Below the pieces are notes generated by a model that saw only the letters and a program-made list of their open reading frames with translations, did not search any database and was not told the origin of the DNA. From NCBI RefSeq assembly GCF_015624485.1, contig NZ_CP061378.1, positions 3,410,001 through 3,474,000 of the forward strand: a stretch of DNA of 64,000 nt, in the 5' to 3' direction. Numbering within the stretch: the stretch's first letter is position 1; each line of letters starts with the position of its first letter. Below are positions 9,204-19,063 of this stretch, piece after piece. The stretch is from Bradyrhizobium genosp. L. Its GTDB lineage: Bacteria > Pseudomonadota > Alphaproteobacteria > Rhizobiales > Xanthobacteraceae. Both the position numbers and the translations under genes were made by a program.

Positions 9204-10198
9204 TTCAACGCCATGCGCGCGGCGAGCCGCAGCGCGGCGATCAGGCTCGAGGGATTGGCGCGGCCGGTGCCGGCGATGTCGAAGGCCGTGCCGTGATCGG
9301 GTGAGGTCCGCACGAACGGCAGTCCCAGCGTGACATTGACGGCATCCTCGAAGGCCACGGTCTTGATCGGGATTAGCGCCTGGTCGTGATACATGCAGAT
9401 TGCGCAGTCATAGGTTTTCCGCGCGGCTGCATGGAACATGGTGTCGGCCGGGAGCGGGCCCCGGGCATCGATGCCTTCGCTGCGCAGGATCTCGACCGCG
9501 GGTGCGACGATCTCGATATCTTCCATGCCGAGCGTGCCGTCTTCGCCGGCATGCGGGTTGAGGCCGGACACGGCAAGCCGCGGCGCTGACATGCCGAACC
9601 GCGTCTTCATGTCGGAGACCACGATCCGTGCGGTCGACACGATCAGTTCGGTCGACAATTGCGCCAGCGCCTCGCGCACCGAAACGTGGATCGTCACCGG
9701 GACCACGGCGAGTGCCGGCGACCACAGCATCATCACCGGCAGCGGCACCGGTCCGCCGGCGCCTCCGGCGAGCTCGGCGAGGAATTCGGTGTGACCGGGA
9801 TGGCGGAAGCCCGCGCGATACAGCACGTTCTTGGCGATCGGGTTGGTGACGACGGCGGCGGCCTTGCCCGACGTCACGTCGGCGACCGCTTGTCGTATCG
9901 AGGCCAATGCGGCGGCGGCGCTGCTCTCGTCGGGCGTGCCCGGCCGCGCCGTCGCCGGCGTGTCAATTGCCACGACGGGCAGGGCGCGCGGAAACGCCCT
10001 AGCTGCCTCTTCGGCGCTGACCTCGGCAAGCTCGACCGCGAGCCCGAGCGTCTTGGCGCGGGCGGCGATCGAGGTACGGTCGCCGAGCAGATAGAACGGT
10101 GGCAGATCGAGTTCGCTGCGCTTGAGCCACGCGGCAAGCGTGATGTCGGGGCCGATGCCTGCGGGTTCTCCGGACGTCAGTGCGAGCGGCTTCGCCAT
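9200..10198 (-). CDS. pdxA: 4-hydroxythreonine-4-phosphate dehydrogenase
   Basis: Oxidises 4-phosphohydroxy-L-threonine in the DXP-dependent pathway to pyridoxal phosphate. The 332-residue protein shows the family N-terminus [13 protein letters not shown] and the metal-ligand His regions [15 protein letters not shown] and [11 protein letters not shown]. The end has [18 protein letters not shown], also typical. It begins 3 bp after the surA stop and overlaps rsmA by 4 bp. Confidence 0.96.
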   Translation of the reverse strand: MAKPLALTSGEPAGIGPDITLAAWLKRSELDLPPFYLLGDRTSIAARAKTLGLAVELAEVSAEEAARAFPRALPVVAIDTPATARPGTPDESSAAAALASIRQAVADVTSGKAAAVVTNPIAKNVLYRAGFRHPGHTEFLAELAGGAGGPVPLPVMMLWSPALAVVPVTIHVSVREALAQLSTELIVSTARIVVSDMKTRFGMSAPRLAVSGLNPHAGEDGTLGMEDIEIVAPAVEILRSEGIDARGPLPADTMFHAAARKTYDCAICMYHDQALIPIKTVAFEDAVNVTLGLPFVRTSPDHGTAFDIAGTGRANPSSLIAALRLAARMALK

Positions 10199-10201
10199 GC
10201 C

Positions 10202-11161
10202 TCAGCGAACTTCCTTGCCGCCTGGATATTCGATCATCGCGGCCCTGCGGACTTCCGACAGATAGGCCTTCGACTTCGCCTCGTATTTCTGCACGTACAT
10301 CTTGTCGCGGATCTCGCGCTTCTTGGGCGTGTCAACGGTGGTGGCCTTGCGGCCGCATAGCGCCACCATCTCGATGCCCTGCTTGGTGACCTCGGGCGGG
10401 GTGAGATGGCCGACCGGGGTCTTGTCCAGGAGCTCGCGCAGCGGCTGCGGCAGATCGGCCGAGGTCTTGACGACGATCTCGCGGATCGCGGCGTTGCGCA
10501 TCGCCTTGAAGTAGGAGTTGGCTTCCTCGCAGCTGGTCACGCGCTCACGCAGGGCATCCGCTTCCTTGCGTCGCGCCTCGAAGTCGGACTGCGGCGCGCC
10601 CTTCGGCACGATCAAAACGATCGGCTGCATGCGGTATTCGAAGGCGTCCTCATCGGCGGTCTCGCCGGCCTCCTTGACCGCCGTGTTGACGTCCTTCTCG
10701 CCGACCTGCAGGCTTTCCTTGAAGCGGCCGCGCACCAGGCTGGTCCAGACCATGTCGGCCTTGATGCGCTGCTTCAGCGTCTCCGGCCGGATGCCCTTGC
10801 CTTCCAACACCTTGGTCAGTTGATCGCCGTTGAGCCGCATCCGTTGCGCCATGCCGCCAAAGGCCTGGTCGACGTCGCTGGTGCCGGGATCGACGCCGAA
10901 TTTCTTGGCTTCCTTGATCTTCACCTTCTCGTCGATCAGGTCGTTGATGGTCGCCTGCCGGTTGATGTCCTTCTTGCCGGTCAGGGCGTCGAGCTTCATG
11001 CGTTGCTCGATGTCGAAGTTGGTGATGGGTTCGCCGTTGACCATCACGGCGATCTGGGCGTGCAGAGGACCGGTGCCGCCGAGCAGCAGCACGAGGGCGA
11101 GCAGGGTACCCAGCAGGAGTTGAGCGCGGCGAGTTGGTAGGCGAGCAGTCGTCATCGTCAT
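10202..11161 (-). CDS. SurA-like periplasmic chaperone/peptidyl-prolyl isomerase
   Basis: About 319-residue exported protein with a signal peptide ending near ...GPLHAQ and a SurA N-terminal chaperone domain (AVMVNGEPITNFDIEQR, INDLIDEKVKIKEAKKFG). SurA helps outer-membrane proteins, LptD among them, to fold. It is shorter than E. coli SurA (428), and I see one weak parvulin-like region (about 170-270) rather than two clear ones. The ATG at 11161 is my choice. A TTG at 11185 and an ATG at 11155 are alternatives, and none has a strong ribosome site. It lies 63 bp after lptD in the same operon. Confidence 0.85.
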   Translation of the reverse strand: MTMTTARLPTRRAQLLLGTLLALVLLLGGTGPLHAQIAVMVNGEPITNFDIEQRMKLDALTGKKDINRQATINDLIDEKVKIKEAKKFGVDPGTSDVDQAFGGMAQRMRLNGDQLTKVLEGKGIRPETLKQRIKADMVWTSLVRGRFKESLQVGEKDVNTAVKEAGETADEDAFEYRMQPIVLIVPKGAPQSDFEARRKEADALRERVTSCEEANSYFKAMRNAAIREIVVKTSADLPQPLRELLDKTPVGHLTPPEVTKQGIEMVALCGRKATTVDTPKKREIRDKMYVQKYEAKSKAYLSEVRRAAMIEYPGGKEVR

Positions 11162-11224
11162 TATCAGCCGTTTAAACCCATTCAAGCTGGAGCCCGCGGC
11201 CTGGCGGGCAATCCAGGGTTCACG

Positions 11225-13720
11225 CTACTGGAGGCCGCCTGCGCCGCTGGAGGCGGAGGATTGCGCAATGGTCCGCAGACCGATCTGGAACATGAACGCG
11301 TGGCTGAGGCTCGGCGGCGTGGAGCCAGCGGTGTAGGAATACGACGTGACATAGTTGGCGGCCAGCACGAAGCAGTCGTCGACGTAGCCTGCGCCGATCA
11401 CATATTGGTTGATCTGGTTTGAAACCAGATCCCAGCGCGCCGCACCCTGGACCACCCAGTTCGCCGCCACCTTGACCGATCCGCTGGCCAAAATGCCTTC
11501 GCGGCGGGTCAGGTAGCCGAGTTCCGGCTGCGGTGCGTAATTGCCGTACATCAGCGAGACCGACCAGCGGTCGAAATTGGCACGGCCCTCGGCCTCGAAC
11601 CGGTTGATGTTCCAGGTCGCCTCATCCATGCGCGAGCGGACGCTGAACGTATAGGTCCGGTTCGGCGAATAGGCGACGCTTGCGACATAGTCGGATCGTG
11701 GATTCTGCAGCCCGGAATCGACGCCGGTGTTGACGACGTCGGCGACCGCGAACGAGTTCAGCCCGAACAGCTGGTAGGACTGGCCGAACATCGCCTTGAC
11801 GCTGCCGCCATGATCGAACTGCGTGGTGGCCTGCACGCCGACATTGGCGCGGCTGCCGCCCTCGACGCGGTCGTAGCCGGAGAACTTGTCGATCGAGAAC
11901 AGGTTCGAGGTGTCGAACACCAGGCTCTGTGCGTCCTCGTTCGGCAGCTTGCCGGCATTGGGTTCGTCGGGCCGGATGATGACCTGGGCGATCGGCTCGA
12001 TCGTGGTCGTGCCCCACGGCTGCACGTTGATGAAGGGATAACGGTACTCGAAACCGACGGTCGGCATCAGGCGCACGGTCTGGGTGTCGCCGACCGGCAG
12101 GAAGTTGGACACGCCCGGCTGATTCGAGATGTCGGCGTTGATCGCGTCGGCGCGGATGCTGGCGAACGGCGTCCAGATCTGGCCGAACGGGTCGGTGTAG
12201 GACTTGCGCCACTGCGCCTCGGCGGTAAAGCGGGTGTAGGTGCCGGGCATGCCGCGCAACAGGCACTGCGACGGCGTCCGCGCCATCGGATCGGCTGACG
12301 TCGTGGTGCAGAGGCTGTTGGTGTTGGCGAGCGTCGTGATCGGGTCGAACACCGCGGTGTCGCGGGTCAGGTTGGTGAAGTTCATCTTGTAGCTGAACTC
12401 ACCGCCCAGGATCGGGCTGTTGATCACGTTGTTGTAGTCGATCACGGGCGCGACGACCGGGACCTGGCTCTGGTTGCCCGAGAAGCTGAGGTAATAGATC
12501 GCGCGTGCGTCGAAGAAGCTGCGGTTGCCGACGCCGGTCAGATAAAGCTGCGAGATCGCTTCCGTCGGCAGCGACAGGAACGAGCCGAACGCGTCCTTGT
12601 ACTGGGCGAGGCGGTAGTCCGACATGAAGTAGTAGTCGGATAGCAGCACGCCGTCCCAGCCATAGACCCACTTGTCGTTCAGCGCGAACTGACCCTTGGT
12701 CTCGACCCCGCCGCGGAACTGCTTGTCGCCGGGCTGGCCGGCAAAGGCGCTCTGGTCGAGCTGGTCGATGCCGTAGAGGCGGACCTGGTAGGCGCCGTTC
12801 GACAGGCGCTGGCGGAATTCACCCTGGAACAGCACGCCCTGCCGCGACGTGATGCGCGGATTGAGCGTGATGTCGTAATCGGGCGCGAGCGAGAAGTAAT
12901 AGGGGACTTCGACGCCGACGCCGTAGGTCGTGTAGGTGGTGAAGCTCGGCATCAGCCAGCCGCTCTTGCGCTTCACGGTCGGATCCGGCGTCGAGAAATA
13001 GGGCAGATACGCCATCGGAACGCCGAAGAACTCGATCTGCGCGTTCTCGAAATAGAGCATCTTCTCGGTCTGGTTATGGATGATCCGCGCGCCCTTGACC
13101 TGCCACAGCGGCGGCTTCTTCGGATCGTCCCTACAGGGTGCGCAGGCGGTATAAACGCCGTTGTCGAATACGGTGTAGTTGCCGCTGGAGCGGTCGGCGC
13201 GGGTCGCCGCCATCCGCGTCGCATCCTCGGTGTCGACGCGCAGCGAATCGACGAAACCGTCGCGGTAGTCGTCGCTCAGATCCATGATGTTGGCGTAGGT
13301 GATCTTGCCCTCCGCATCGGTCATGCGGATGTTGCCCTCGGCATGAAGGCGCTTGGTCTTCTGGTCGTAGATCACCTTGTCGGCTTCGACGCTGGTCCCG
13401 TTGTAGAACATCTGGACGTTGCCGACCGCCGAGATGCGCTGGTTGTTGTAGTCGTAATCGACCTCGGTCGCCTGCACGAGCATCTGCCCATCGTTCTTGG
13501 GCGGCGGCGGCTTCGGTCGTGGCGGACGCGGATTGTAGGTGAAGCCCTGGGCTGCGGCCGGCGTCGGCGCAAGCACGTCCAGCACGCCGGCAGTCACCAG
13601 CATGGCGAGGAGCGTCAACAGCGTCGCGCCGAGCGCGGACGCGCGACCGCGATGGCGGCGCAGCTGATCGCGCCACCTGCGTGCAGGCGTGTTTAACTGG
13701 CGGGTCGCGACGACTGCCAC
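11225..13720 (-). CDS. lptD: LPS-assembly protein LptD
   Basis: Outer-membrane beta-barrel that inserts lipopolysaccharide into the outer leaflet. A signal or anchor segment lies near residues 30-57, then a Pro-rich stretch, then an OstA/LptA-type beta-jellyroll (VEADKVIYDQKTKRLHAEGN), then the long barrel domain. I start it at the GTG at 13720: its first bases overlap the lptG stop (TAGTG), and GGAGG sits 8 bases upstream, inside the end of lptG. A further-upstream ATG would overlap lptG by 67 bp. The product is 831 residues. Confidence 0.93.
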   Translation of the reverse strand: MAVVATRQLNTPARRWRDQLRRHRGRASALGATLLTLLAMLVTAGVLDVLAPTPAAAQGFTYNPRPPRPKPPPPKNDGQMLVQATEVDYDYNNQRISAVGNVQMFYNGTSVEADKVIYDQKTKRLHAEGNIRMTDAEGKITYANIMDLSDDYRDGFVDSLRVDTEDATRMAATRADRSSGNYTVFDNGVYTACAPCRDDPKKPPLWQVKGARIIHNQTEKMLYFENAQIEFFGVPMAYLPYFSTPDPTVKRKSGWLMPSFTTYTTYGVGVEVPYYFSLAPDYDITLNPRITSRQGVLFQGEFRQRLSNGAYQVRLYGIDQLDQSAFAGQPGDKQFRGGVETKGQFALNDKWVYGWDGVLLSDYYFMSDYRLAQYKDAFGSFLSLPTEAISQLYLTGVGNRSFFDARAIYYLSFSGNQSQVPVVAPVIDYNNVINSPILGGEFSYKMNFTNLTRDTAVFDPITTLANTNSLCTTTSADPMARTPSQCLLRGMPGTYTRFTAEAQWRKSYTDPFGQIWTPFASIRADAINADISNQPGVSNFLPVGDTQTVRLMPTVGFEYRYPFINVQPWGTTTIEPIAQVIIRPDEPNAGKLPNEDAQSLVFDTSNLFSIDKFSGYDRVEGGSRANVGVQATTQFDHGGSVKAMFGQSYQLFGLNSFAVADVVNTGVDSGLQNPRSDYVASVAYSPNRTYTFSVRSRMDEATWNINRFEAEGRANFDRWSVSLMYGNYAPQPELGYLTRREGILASGSVKVAANWVVQGAARWDLVSNQINQYVIGAGYVDDCFVLAANYVTSYSYTAGSTPPSLSHAFMFQIGLRTIAQSSASSGAGGLQ

Positions 13721-14817
13721 TACCCGTCCTCCTGATACAGCAAGGCCAAGAAACCGGTGAGGCCGCCCACAACGACAGGCAGCCACGCCGCAGCGATGGG
13801 ATGCATCAACTCAGCCTTGCTCAAATCCTCAGTTACTTTCGACAGGACGTAGAGCAGAAAGCCTGCACCCACGCCACTCAAAACCATCTTCTGCACGCCG
13901 CCCATCCGGAAGAAGCGCAAGCTCACAGAAGCCGCCAACATCACCATCGCAGCCAGCAAAAACGGCTGCGCGATGAGCTTATGATACTGCAAGCGATAGC
14001 CGGCGGTCGCGAACCCTGAACTCTCCGACGAACGGATGTAGGTCGGTAGTTGCCAGAAGGACACAGTTTCGGGGGTCGAAAAGCTGTTGCGGACCTGTGC
14101 CGGGGTCAGGGTGGTGTTCAGGTAGAAGGTGTCCTGGTCCAGCGGAGGCTTGTCGAGGGTGTATCGGCGTACTCCCTTGAACACCCAGCGGCCCTCTTCG
14201 AGCGTCGCCTCGCGCGCTTCGATTCGCTCCTTGAACTGCAGCGCCGTGTCGAATCGGAACACGCTGAGGCCGGTCAGGCGCACGCCCTGCTGCTCGCTGC
14301 GGGCCGCGTTGATGATCGCCTGGCCCTCATCATTGATCTGGTTCAGCCAGAAGCCGGACGCGTCCTGGATGCCGCCGCCCGGCGCCGAGCCGAACAACTC
14401 GGCCTCCATCCGCTTGGAGAGCTCGCGCAAATTGGCCGACATCGGATTGTAGGCTGTGGTCGCGAGGATGCCGAGCACGATCGCGCTGACCAGCGCCGGC
14501 GAGATGAATTGCCAGGCCGAGACCCCGGCCGCGCGCGCCACGACGAGCTCGAGCTTGCGTGACAGGCCGAGATAGCAGGTCATGCCGCCGATCAGCACGC
14601 AGAACGGCATCAGCTTCTCGAGCAGCTGCGGCACCCGGAACAGCGAGGTCTCTGCCACGGTAATGGCCGAGGCGTCGACCAGGCTCGAGGTCTTGCGCAC
14701 CATCTCGATGTAGTCGACCAGCACGAGCAGCAGGAAGATGCCCGCGAACACGCCGACCGCGGCGACCACGAAGCGGCCGGCGAAATAGCGCCCGAGCGTG
14801 TTGGTGACCATGTTCAT
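13720..14817 (-). CDS. lptG: LPS export ABC transporter permease LptG
   Basis: 365-residue YjgP/YjgQ family permease. With LptF and the LptB ATPase it extracts LPS from the inner membrane. There are membrane segments near the N-terminus (VVAAVGVFAGIFLLLVLVDYI), two or three around 60-115, and three at the C-terminus, with the periplasmic jellyroll in between. Its ATG overlaps the lptF stop by 4 bases, and its stop overlaps the lptD GTG. No lptB is in the window. Confidence 0.95.
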   Translation of the reverse strand: MNMVTNTLGRYFAGRFVVAAVGVFAGIFLLLVLVDYIEMVRKTSSLVDASAITVAETSLFRVPQLLEKLMPFCVLIGGMTCYLGLSRKLELVVARAAGVSAWQFISPALVSAIVLGILATTAYNPMSANLRELSKRMEAELFGSAPGGGIQDASGFWLNQINDEGQAIINAARSEQQGVRLTGLSVFRFDTALQFKERIEAREATLEEGRWVFKGVRRYTLDKPPLDQDTFYLNTTLTPAQVRNSFSTPETVSFWQLPTYIRSSESSGFATAGYRLQYHKLIAQPFLLAAMVMLAASVSLRFFRMGGVQKMVLSGVGAGFLLYVLSKVTEDLSKAELMHPIAAAWLPVVVGGLTGFLALLYQEDG

Positions 14818-15980
14818 GCGGTGGCCGGCCGTCGGAAGAAGCGCGCGATGCGCTCGTTGTTGCGGTTGATCTGCTCGATCAGCGCGGGCGGCGGCTCGAC
14901 CACGACGCCACCGACGATCATCCAGACACCGACGGCGATGCCGCCGAACAGCATCGCGTACTGGACCAGCGCCGCCAGCGGCGTCTTCACCGTCACGACC
15001 GAGCAGGCGAAGCCGACCATGCGCAGGCCGAACACCGCGAACACCGAGCCGCCGATCGAGAAATTGCGGCTCTGGCGCGTGGTTCTGGGCGCGCCGAGGA
15101 AGGCGAAGGTGAGGGCGGCGAACGCGAACGGATAGATCGGCGCCATGAAGCGATCATGCAGTTCGGCGCGGAACTGGCCGGCGAGCTGCTGATAGACCGG
15201 ATCATTCTCGTCCGGCCACATCAATTCCCAGAGATAGCGCTCGCGGATGCCGAGGGTGACGTCGTGGCCCTGCGAGAATTTCGACATGTCGAAAGCGTAG
15301 CGCTGGAACACGACCAGCGCCGGATCGCGCTTGCCGACCTCGAACCGCTCGAGATTGCCGTCTTCCAGCACGAGATAGGAGCCGCCCTCATTCTTCAGGA
15401 CGGTGCCGTGATCGGCGACGATGGTGACGCGCTCCTGCGGATCGCGGCGATCGTCGACGAAAATGCCGCCCAGCACGCCGCCGGGCAGCCGCTCGCGGAT
15501 GCGAATCGTCAGGTTCTGATCGAGCTGCGCAAAACGCCCGGGCTGCAGGATGTTGGTCAGCACGTCGGCGGTGATTTCCGCGTCCCATTGCTTGATTCGC
15601 CGCATGCCGTCGGGCGCCAGATAGGCCGCGATGAAGGCGACCAGCGCCGCCACCACGCAGGTGGCATAGAAGAATGGGTAGAACAGCCGGAACGGCGAGA
15701 AGCCCGCCGCATTCATCACGATGATTTCCGAATCGGTCGCGAGCTTGTTCAGCGTGTGCGAGATCGCGATCATCAGCGCGATCGGCGCGATGATCAGCAC
15801 CAGCGCCGGGATCACCAGGCCGGTGATGCCGAGGAAGGTGACGATGGTCTGGCCCTGGCTCGTCATCAGATCGATGCCGCGCAGCGCCTGCGTAATCCAG
15901 ATCACGCCGGTGAGGCTGACCAGGACAAGCGCAAACGACGACAGCGTCGTTTTGAAGATGTACTTGTCGATCGACCCCAT
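14814..15980 (-). CDS. lptF: LPS export ABC transporter permease LptF
   Basis: 388-residue YjgP/YjgQ family permease, first gene of the leftward lpt operon. It has N-terminal membrane segments (IDKYIFKTTLSSFALVLVSL; LGITGLVIPALVLIIAPIAL), a periplasmic domain and three C-terminal helices. I choose the ATG at 15980 (MGSIDKYIF), which begins at the conserved family N-terminus. A start 17 codons upstream adds an Arg/Ala-rich stretch with no family look. The 352 bp to pepA on the other side must hold its promoter. Confidence 0.93.
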   Translation of the reverse strand: MGSIDKYIFKTTLSSFALVLVSLTGVIWITQALRGIDLMTSQGQTIVTFLGITGLVIPALVLIIAPIALMIAISHTLNKLATDSEIIVMNAAGFSPFRLFYPFFYATCVVAALVAFIAAYLAPDGMRRIKQWDAEITADVLTNILQPGRFAQLDQNLTIRIRERLPGGVLGGIFVDDRRDPQERVTIVADHGTVLKNEGGSYLVLEDGNLERFEVGKRDPALVVFQRYAFDMSKFSQGHDVTLGIRERYLWELMWPDENDPVYQQLAGQFRAELHDRFMAPIYPFAFAALTFAFLGAPRTTRQSRNFSIGGSVFAVFGLRMVGFACSVVTVKTPLAALVQYAMLFGGIAVGVWMIVGGVVVEPPPALIEQINRNNERIARFFRRPATA

Positions 15981-16332
15981 CGCTACCGCACGAGCCCCCT
16001 TGGCGCGCCAAAACGCACGGCTTTCGACCAATCCCGTGAAAAACGGGTTCCCCTATGGTCGGGCCGCGGATCCGTCCGGCTCACTCTCTCACTACCATCC
16101 CTTTGATCCGTCAACAAAATGGCCGAGCCAAGGCGCGTTTAATTTATAGTTAATTATTCCCTTTTGTGGCCTTCCAGCCACGCCGGTGCTTGGCAGCGGC
16201 GCAGCCGGCAGGCCATAGTGTGACGGAAGCTTGGTCCGGAGCGTTCCGGACTGCCATCGCCATGCTCATCCCGAGCGCCGAAAGGGCCGCCTGAGGTCCC
16301 GAGCAACACCCTGAATTCTGGAGGATTTTCCT
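15981..16332. promoter_or_regulatory. divergent lptF/pepA intergenic region
   Basis: 352 bp with no convincing gene between divergent lptF and pepA. A short AT-rich patch near 16138-16162 contrasts with the GC-rich flanks and is the likeliest promoter zone. GGAGG lies at 16320-16324, before the pepA ATG. I could not assign individual -35 and -10 boxes with confidence. Confidence 0.5.
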
Positions 16333-17853
16333 ATGACCGACGCCGTCAAGGTCGGCTTTGTCCCCTTCGCTGCCTCCGCGCGGGGGATTGTGGTGGTGTT
16401 TTGCGACGAGCAATTGAAGCTCGGGGCCGCGACCCGCAAGGCGCTGGGGACGTCGGCCGAGACGGTCAAGCGCGCCGCCGCCGCCAATCAGTTCAAGGGC
16501 AAGAGCGGTGCGACACTGGACATTTTGGCGCCGGAAGGACTGAAGGCCGATCGGCTGATCGTGATCGGCGCCGGCAAGCCATCCGAGCTGAAGGAGAAGG
16601 ACTTTCTCAGATTTGGCGGCGTCGCCGCCGGCAAGCTCAACGCCCGCAGCGCCGCAATGACCGTGATCGCCGAGCTGCCCGAGGTGGCCATGGCGGCGGA
16701 CCAGGCGGCCGCGATCGCGACCGGTATCCGGCTGCGCGCCTACAAGTTCGACCGCTACAAGACCAAGAAGAAGGACGGCGAGGAAGCCGCCGTGCGGGCC
16801 GATGTCTCGATCGCCGTCGCGGATGCCGCCGCAGCGAAGAAGGCCTTTGCGCCTGATGCGTCCGTGGTCGACGGCGTGATCCTGGCGCGCGAGCTCGTCA
16901 ACGAGCCGCCGAACGTGCTGTACCCCGAGGAGTTCGCGCGTCGGGCAAGCCAGCTGCGCAAGCTCGGCGTCAATGTCGAGGTCCTCGACGTCAAGGCCAT
17001 GACGAAGCTCGGCATGGGCGCGCTGCTCGGCGTCGGGCAGGGCTCGGCACGGCCGAGCCGCACCGTGATCATGCGCTGGAACGGCGGCAAGAAGGGCGAG
17101 GCGCCGGTCGGCTTTATCGGCAAGGGCGTCTGCTTCGATACCGGCGGCATCTCGATCAAGGGCGCGGGCGGCATGGAGGACATGAAGGGCGACATGGGCG
17201 GCGCGGCCTGCGTGGTCGGTTTGATGCATGCGCTCGCGGCGCGCAAGGCCCGGGTCAATGCGGTTGGCGCCATCGGCCTGGTCGAGAACATGCCCGACGG
17301 CAACGCGCAGCGTCCCGGCGACATCGTCACCTCGATGTCCGGCCAGACCATCGAGATCATCAATACCGACGCCGAGGGACGTCTCGTGCTGGCCGACGTG
17401 CTCTGGTACGTCGCCACGAAGCACAAGCCGAAGTTCATGGTCGATCTCGCGACCCTGACCGGCGCGATCATGGTCGCGCTCGGCACCGACTATGCCGGCA
17501 TGTTCTCCAACAATGACGAGCTCGCCGAACGGCTGAGCAAGGTCGGCGGGGAGACCGGCGAGAAGGTCTGGCGCATGCCGCTCGGGCCCGAATACGACAA
17601 GCTGATCGACTCGCAATTCGCCGACATGAAGAACACCGGCGGCCGCCATGGCGGCTCGATCACCGCCGCGCAATTCCTGCAGCGCTTCGTCGACGGCACG
17701 CCATGGGCGCATCTCGACATCGCCGGCACCGCGATGGGCGCGCCGAAGACCGACATCAACCAGAGCTGGGGCTCGGGCTACGGCGTCCGTCTGCTCGACC
17801 GTCTGGTTTCCGACTATTATGAGACGAAGCGGCGAGGTGACGGGCCGGCATGA
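16333..17853 (+). CDS. pepA: leucyl aminopeptidase (M17)
   Basis: Cytosolic two-metal aminopeptidase of 506 residues. The M17 metal and active-site residues align with E. coli PepA at a constant offset of six: Lys264, Asp269, Lys276, Asp287, Asp346, Glu348 and Arg350, the last three in NTDAEGR. GGAGG lies about 8 bases before the ATG. Its stop overlaps the holC start by 4 bases. Some M17 members also bind DNA at recombination sites or promoters; nothing here shows whether this one does. Confidence 0.96.
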   Translation: MTDAVKVGFVPFAASARGIVVVFCDEQLKLGAATRKALGTSAETVKRAAAANQFKGKSGATLDILAPEGLKADRLIVIGAGKPSELKEKDFLRFGGVAAGKLNARSAAMTVIAELPEVAMAADQAAAIATGIRLRAYKFDRYKTKKKDGEEAAVRADVSIAVADAAAAKKAFAPDASVVDGVILARELVNEPPNVLYPEEFARRASQLRKLGVNVEVLDVKAMTKLGMGALLGVGQGSARPSRTVIMRWNGGKKGEAPVGFIGKGVCFDTGGISIKGAGGMEDMKGDMGGAACVVGLMHALAARKARVNAVGAIGLVENMPDGNAQRPGDIVTSMSGQTIEIINTDAEGRLVLADVLWYVATKHKPKFMVDLATLTGAIMVALGTDYAGMFSNNDELAERLSKVGGETGEKVWRMPLGPEYDKLIDSQFADMKNTGGRHGGSITAAQFLQRFVDGTPWAHLDIAGTAMGAPKTDINQSWGSGYGVRLLDRLVSDYYETKRRGDGPA

Positions 17854-18302
17854 CCGAGGTCCTGTTCTATCATCTGCAGAACATGACGCTGGAAAGCGTG
17901 CTGCCGCCGCTGCTCGAGAAATCGCTCGAGCGCGGCTGGCGCGTCGTCGTGCAATCGACCTCGCCGGAGCGCGCCGAGACGCTCGATGCGCATTTGTGGA
18001 CATACAGTGACGATTCATTTCTGCCGCACGCGACCTGGCGGGTCGGCGACGCGCAGGACCAGCCGATCATCCTGTCGATAGAGGAAGACAATCCGAACCG
18101 GGCCAATGTCCGCTTCCTGATCGACAATGCGGCGTTGCCGGCCGACTGCGACAGCTACGACCGGGTCGTTCTGGTGTTCAACGGCGAGGACCCGGATGCC
18201 TTGGCGGGCGCGCGCGCCAGCTGGACCGCCTGCAAGGCGCGTGGCTTCGACGTCACCTATTGGCAGGCCGACGAGCGGGGGCGCTGGCAGCGGCGGCAAT
18301 AG
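17850..18302 (+). CDS. holC: DNA polymerase III chi subunit
   Basis: 150-residue chi subunit of the clamp-loader complex, linking the replisome to single-strand-binding protein. The N-terminus ([20 protein letters not shown]) and the motifs [21 protein letters not shown] and QPIILS are diagnostic. It is translationally coupled to pepA (ATGA overlap), the usual alphaproteobacterial order. The last 10 residues are a basic, Gln-rich tail. Confidence 0.93.
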   Translation: MTEVLFYHLQNMTLESVLPPLLEKSLERGWRVVVQSTSPERAETLDAHLWTYSDDSFLPHATWRVGDAQDQPIILSIEEDNPNRANVRFLIDNAALPADCDSYDRVVLVFNGEDPDALAGARASWTACKARGFDVTYWQADERGRWQRRQ

Positions 18303-18383
18303 CGATATCAAGCAATTAATGATAATTCGAGGTTTCTTGCGGCGGGCCACGGTCATGCCGCAAAGTGATGTTGGGACGACCCC

Positions 18384-18995
18384 TTGCGTGGAGCGGTGGG
18401 AGCCTTGTCGATCGTGCGGGACGGAACATTCAGTCGGAAGTCGCTACTGGCACTGGTGCTGCTCGCGCCCGGCCTCGCCGGCTGCTCGAGCGCGTCCGAC
18501 CTGCTGTCGCGCGACGCAGACTGGTTCTCGCGTCCGGGCCGGCTGTTCATCCGCAACATCTCGATCGAGTCGCCGCCGCTGACGCCGGACAAGCCGGTGA
18601 CCAACGACGATCTCGTCACCGCTGACGGCGGCTGCCCCGGAATGGGTCCGCCGCCCGGTGCCGCCGACGCCAATGCGCTGGCGGATGGAGCCGCGGCTGC
18701 GCCGTCACCGGCGCCGACCGGCGGCAGCGTCGCGCTCGGTCACACCGAATGCGACGTCGTGCGCGGCATCGGCGCGCCCGATAGTGTGAACCTGTCCGGC
18801 GGTCCGGGCGGCGAGCGCGTTGCCGTCGTCACCTGGCTGCGCGGCGCGCGTGCCGGCATCTACACCTTCACCGCAGGACGGCTGACCTCGGTCGAGCGCG
18901 GCCCCGACATGGCGCCGGAGCCGAAGCCGAAAGGTGCCGCAAAGCCGAAGAAGAAAAAGCCGGCGGCGAAGCCCCCGGCGACTTCGAACGGTTGA
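18384..18995 (+). CDS. outer-envelope lipoprotein of unknown function
   Basis: 203-residue predicted lipoprotein. A short hydrophobic stretch (SLLALVLLAPGLAGC) ends in a lipobox with Cys34. A Pro/Ala-rich linker follows, then a small domain around 120-170 (HTECDVVRGIGAPDSVNLSGG, VVTWLRGARAGIYTFTAGRL), then a Lys/Pro/Ala tail. The small domain loosely recalls the SmpA/BamE pattern, with a Gly-x-Pro turn and a beta strand ending in xTFxxG, but I would not call it BamE. The start is uncertain: the TTG used here and an in-frame GTG at 18396 are both possible. Confidence 0.7.
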   Translation: MRGAVGALSIVRDGTFSRKSLLALVLLAPGLAGCSSASDLLSRDADWFSRPGRLFIRNISIESPPLTPDKPVTNDDLVTADGGCPGMGPPPGAADANALADGAAAAPSPAPTGGSVALGHTECDVVRGIGAPDSVNLSGGPGGERVAVVTWLRGARAGIYTFTAGRLTSVERGPDMAPEPKPKGAAKPKKKKPAAKPPATSNG

Positions 18996-19063
18996 GGCGC
19001 GATCTGGAGACGAATGCGCGTCTCCGGCAGACGTCACATCGAATGCGGCGCGCCAGCAGCTTG

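Noticed and set aside
16150..18018. 622-codon open frame antisense to pepA and holC
   Set aside because: It is the mirror of GC-rich coding sequence; its product is low-complexity with no recognisable domain, while the other strand has full PepA and HolC motifs.
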